NCBI RefSeq assembly: GCF_937898475.1
Contig: NZ_CALEJS010000015.1
Coordinates: 186,001-250,000 of the forward strand
Source: an uncultured Chitinophaga sp.
GTDB lineage: Bacteria > Bacteroidota > Bacteroidia > Chitinophagales > Chitinophagaceae
Length of the DNA: 64,000 bases
Direction of reading: 5' to 3'
Within the stretch, counting starts at the first letter, position 1; every line of letters begins with the position of its first letter. The notes beneath the pieces are model-generated. The model searched no databases. It was given only the letters and a program-made list of their open reading frames with translations, and had not been told where the DNA came from. Positions 63,064 through 64,000 of the stretch are shown in pieces. Made by a program: the position numbers and the translations under genes.

Positions 63064-64000
63064 ATGAAGACCATTTTTATTGCCCTGTTGCTGGTGTTAT
63101 ACACCGGCCTGCATGAGCTATGCGCACAAACGTACACCCCTGTTGCCGTCACAGGGTTTAACAATGATGTTGTTGCGGAGTCAGGCACCAGCACAATTGC
63201 AGCGACCTCTACCGACCTGGATCTCAGCTTCAACATCCTGTATACAGCTGCTTTTGCAGCTACTAATGGCATTGCCGGCGGACTACCAGACAATGGCCTT
63301 ATCGTTAATGGCGCACGCAGCTACCAGCTGGCTGATTACGATGCAGACAATGGCTTGTTCCTTTCCGCCAACGGTGCCGTAGCCAATACCGCTGCAGCAG
63401 GTACGCTTACACTGGCCACCCCGGCCACTTTCAGCCGTATCAGCCTGTTGTTGTTCTCTACAGAAGGCGCTACTACGGTAAGCGCTACACTGAATTTTAC
63501 GGACGGCACCAGCGTAGCCGGCGGTAATATGAATGTACAGGACTGGTTTGATGGCGGCAACGCTGTGGTGTCAGGTTTTGGCCGTATTACACGCAAAGCT
63601 TTTCCGCCTTATATCGTAGATGGAGCGGCTACCAATAATCCCCGGTTTTACCGTTTTGATATACCCATTGCCTGTGCCAACCAGTCAAAGCTGCTGCAGT
63701 CCGTAACCATCACTTACCTCTCTGGCAGCGGTACCTTGTTCCCTACCAGGGCATGTATACTGGCGCTCTCCGGTGTTGCCTATACGCCGCTGAGCGTAGT
63801 GCCGGTTATTACCAATGCTGTATGCGGCGGTGGCAGCGGCAGTATTGCCTTAACCGTCAGCGGAGGTACAGCGCCTTTGTTTTACAGCTGGAACACCTTA
63901 CCGGTGCAAACACAACCGGTTGCCACCAACCTGTCTGGCGGTAATTACACCTGTACTATTACAGACGCCAACGGATGCAGCACCACTTACCAGGGAACCG
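63064..64000 (+). CDS. Secreted surface protein with SprB repeat, 3' truncated by the window
   Basis: The frame is open from the ATG at 63064 to the window end (312 residues seen). A signal peptide (MKTIFIALLLVLYTGLHELCAQ) precedes a Ser/Thr/Ala-rich beta domain. Near residues 245-312 there is a SprB-type repeat: SGSIALTVSGGTAPLFYSW, then LSGGNYTCTITDANGC. SprB repeats occur in large cell-surface adhesins of gliding Bacteroidota, usually exported by the type IX secretion system through a C-terminal domain that would lie outside this window. The 159-bp gap before it has only an A-run/T-run after the kinase gene and no clear promoter. Confidence 0.85.
   Translation, partial: MKTIFIALLLVLYTGLHELCAQTYTPVAVTGFNNDVVAESGTSTIAATSTDLDLSFNILYTAAFAATNGIAGGLPDNGLIVNGARSYQLADYDADNGLFLSANGAVANTAAAGTLTLATPATFSRISLLLFSTEGATTVSATLNFTDGTSVAGGNMNVQDWFDGGNAVVSGFGRITRKAFPPYIVDGAATNNPRFYRFDIPIACANQSKLLQSVTITYLSGSGTLFPTRACILALSGVAYTPLSVVPVITNAVCGGGSGSIALTVSGGTAPLFYSWNTLPVQTQPVATNLSGGNYTCTITDANGCSTTYQGT

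Overview
The window looks like a Bacteroidota chromosome, most likely from the Chitinophaga group (inference). The signs are SusC/SusD outer-membrane proteins with an ECF sigma/FecR pair, an STN-type SusC N-terminus, a SprB-repeat surface protein, roughly balanced GC content and few strong Shine-Dalgarno sites. I see no rRNA, tRNA, CRISPR array or insertion sequence.

Region 1 (1-45061, all + strand) is the larger part of a hybrid NRPS/cis-AT PKS operon whose 5' end lies outside the window. Eight megasynthase genes follow each other with overlaps or very short gaps. In gene order they encode: [A-C-terminus]-PCP; C-A(Gly; luciferase-like monooxygenase and FkbM methyltransferase inserted)-PCP; KS-AT-ACP; C-A(Ser)-PCP; KS-AT-degenerate KR-ACP; C-A(Ser)-PCP-E-C-A(Ser)-PCP-C-A(Ser)-PCP; C-A(Gly; monooxygenase inserted)-PCP; KS-degenerate AT-ACP-terminal reductase-like domain. 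I read the adenylation codes by eye: both monooxygenase-interrupted A domains give glycine-type codes (DILQ-G-), and the other four complete A domains give serine-type codes (DVWH-S-). If colinear, the product is a Ser-rich lipopeptide-like chain carrying two oxidised glycines and two 4-amino-3-oxo-acid units. The last PKS has lost the AT GHSxG serine, and the terminal reductase has His where the SDR catalytic Tyr should be, so release is probably unusual.

The synthases are followed, still with short gaps, by an outer-membrane beta-barrel protein, a GT9-like glycosyltransferase, a SyrD/PvdE-type peptide exporter, a type II thioesterase, a penicillin-acylase-family Ntn hydrolase and a small membrane protein. 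Exporter plus acylase suggests export of an acylated precursor that is deacylated in the periplasm, as with PvdE/PvdQ in pyoverdine (inference).

Region 2 (45062-52467) holds, on the minus strand, fecR-susC-susD, and divergently an ECF sigma gene whose conserved N-terminus has no standard start codon. Downstream of the sigma gene is an exact-period 21-bp tandem repeat of 13 units that also encodes a possible 42-residue heptad peptide.

Region 3 (52472-62904) has a minus-strand GT-C (ArnT/PMT-like) glycosyltransferase. It is followed by a plus-strand efflux operon: periplasmic adaptor, TolC-like protein, MacB/LolD-like ATPase, two FtsX-like permeases, a sigma54-type response regulator and its histidine kinase. 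A perfect 16-bp palindrome and a sigma54-like promoter precede the operon, suggesting autoregulation. Region 4 (63064-64000) is the start of a large secreted protein with a SprB repeat, cut by the window end.
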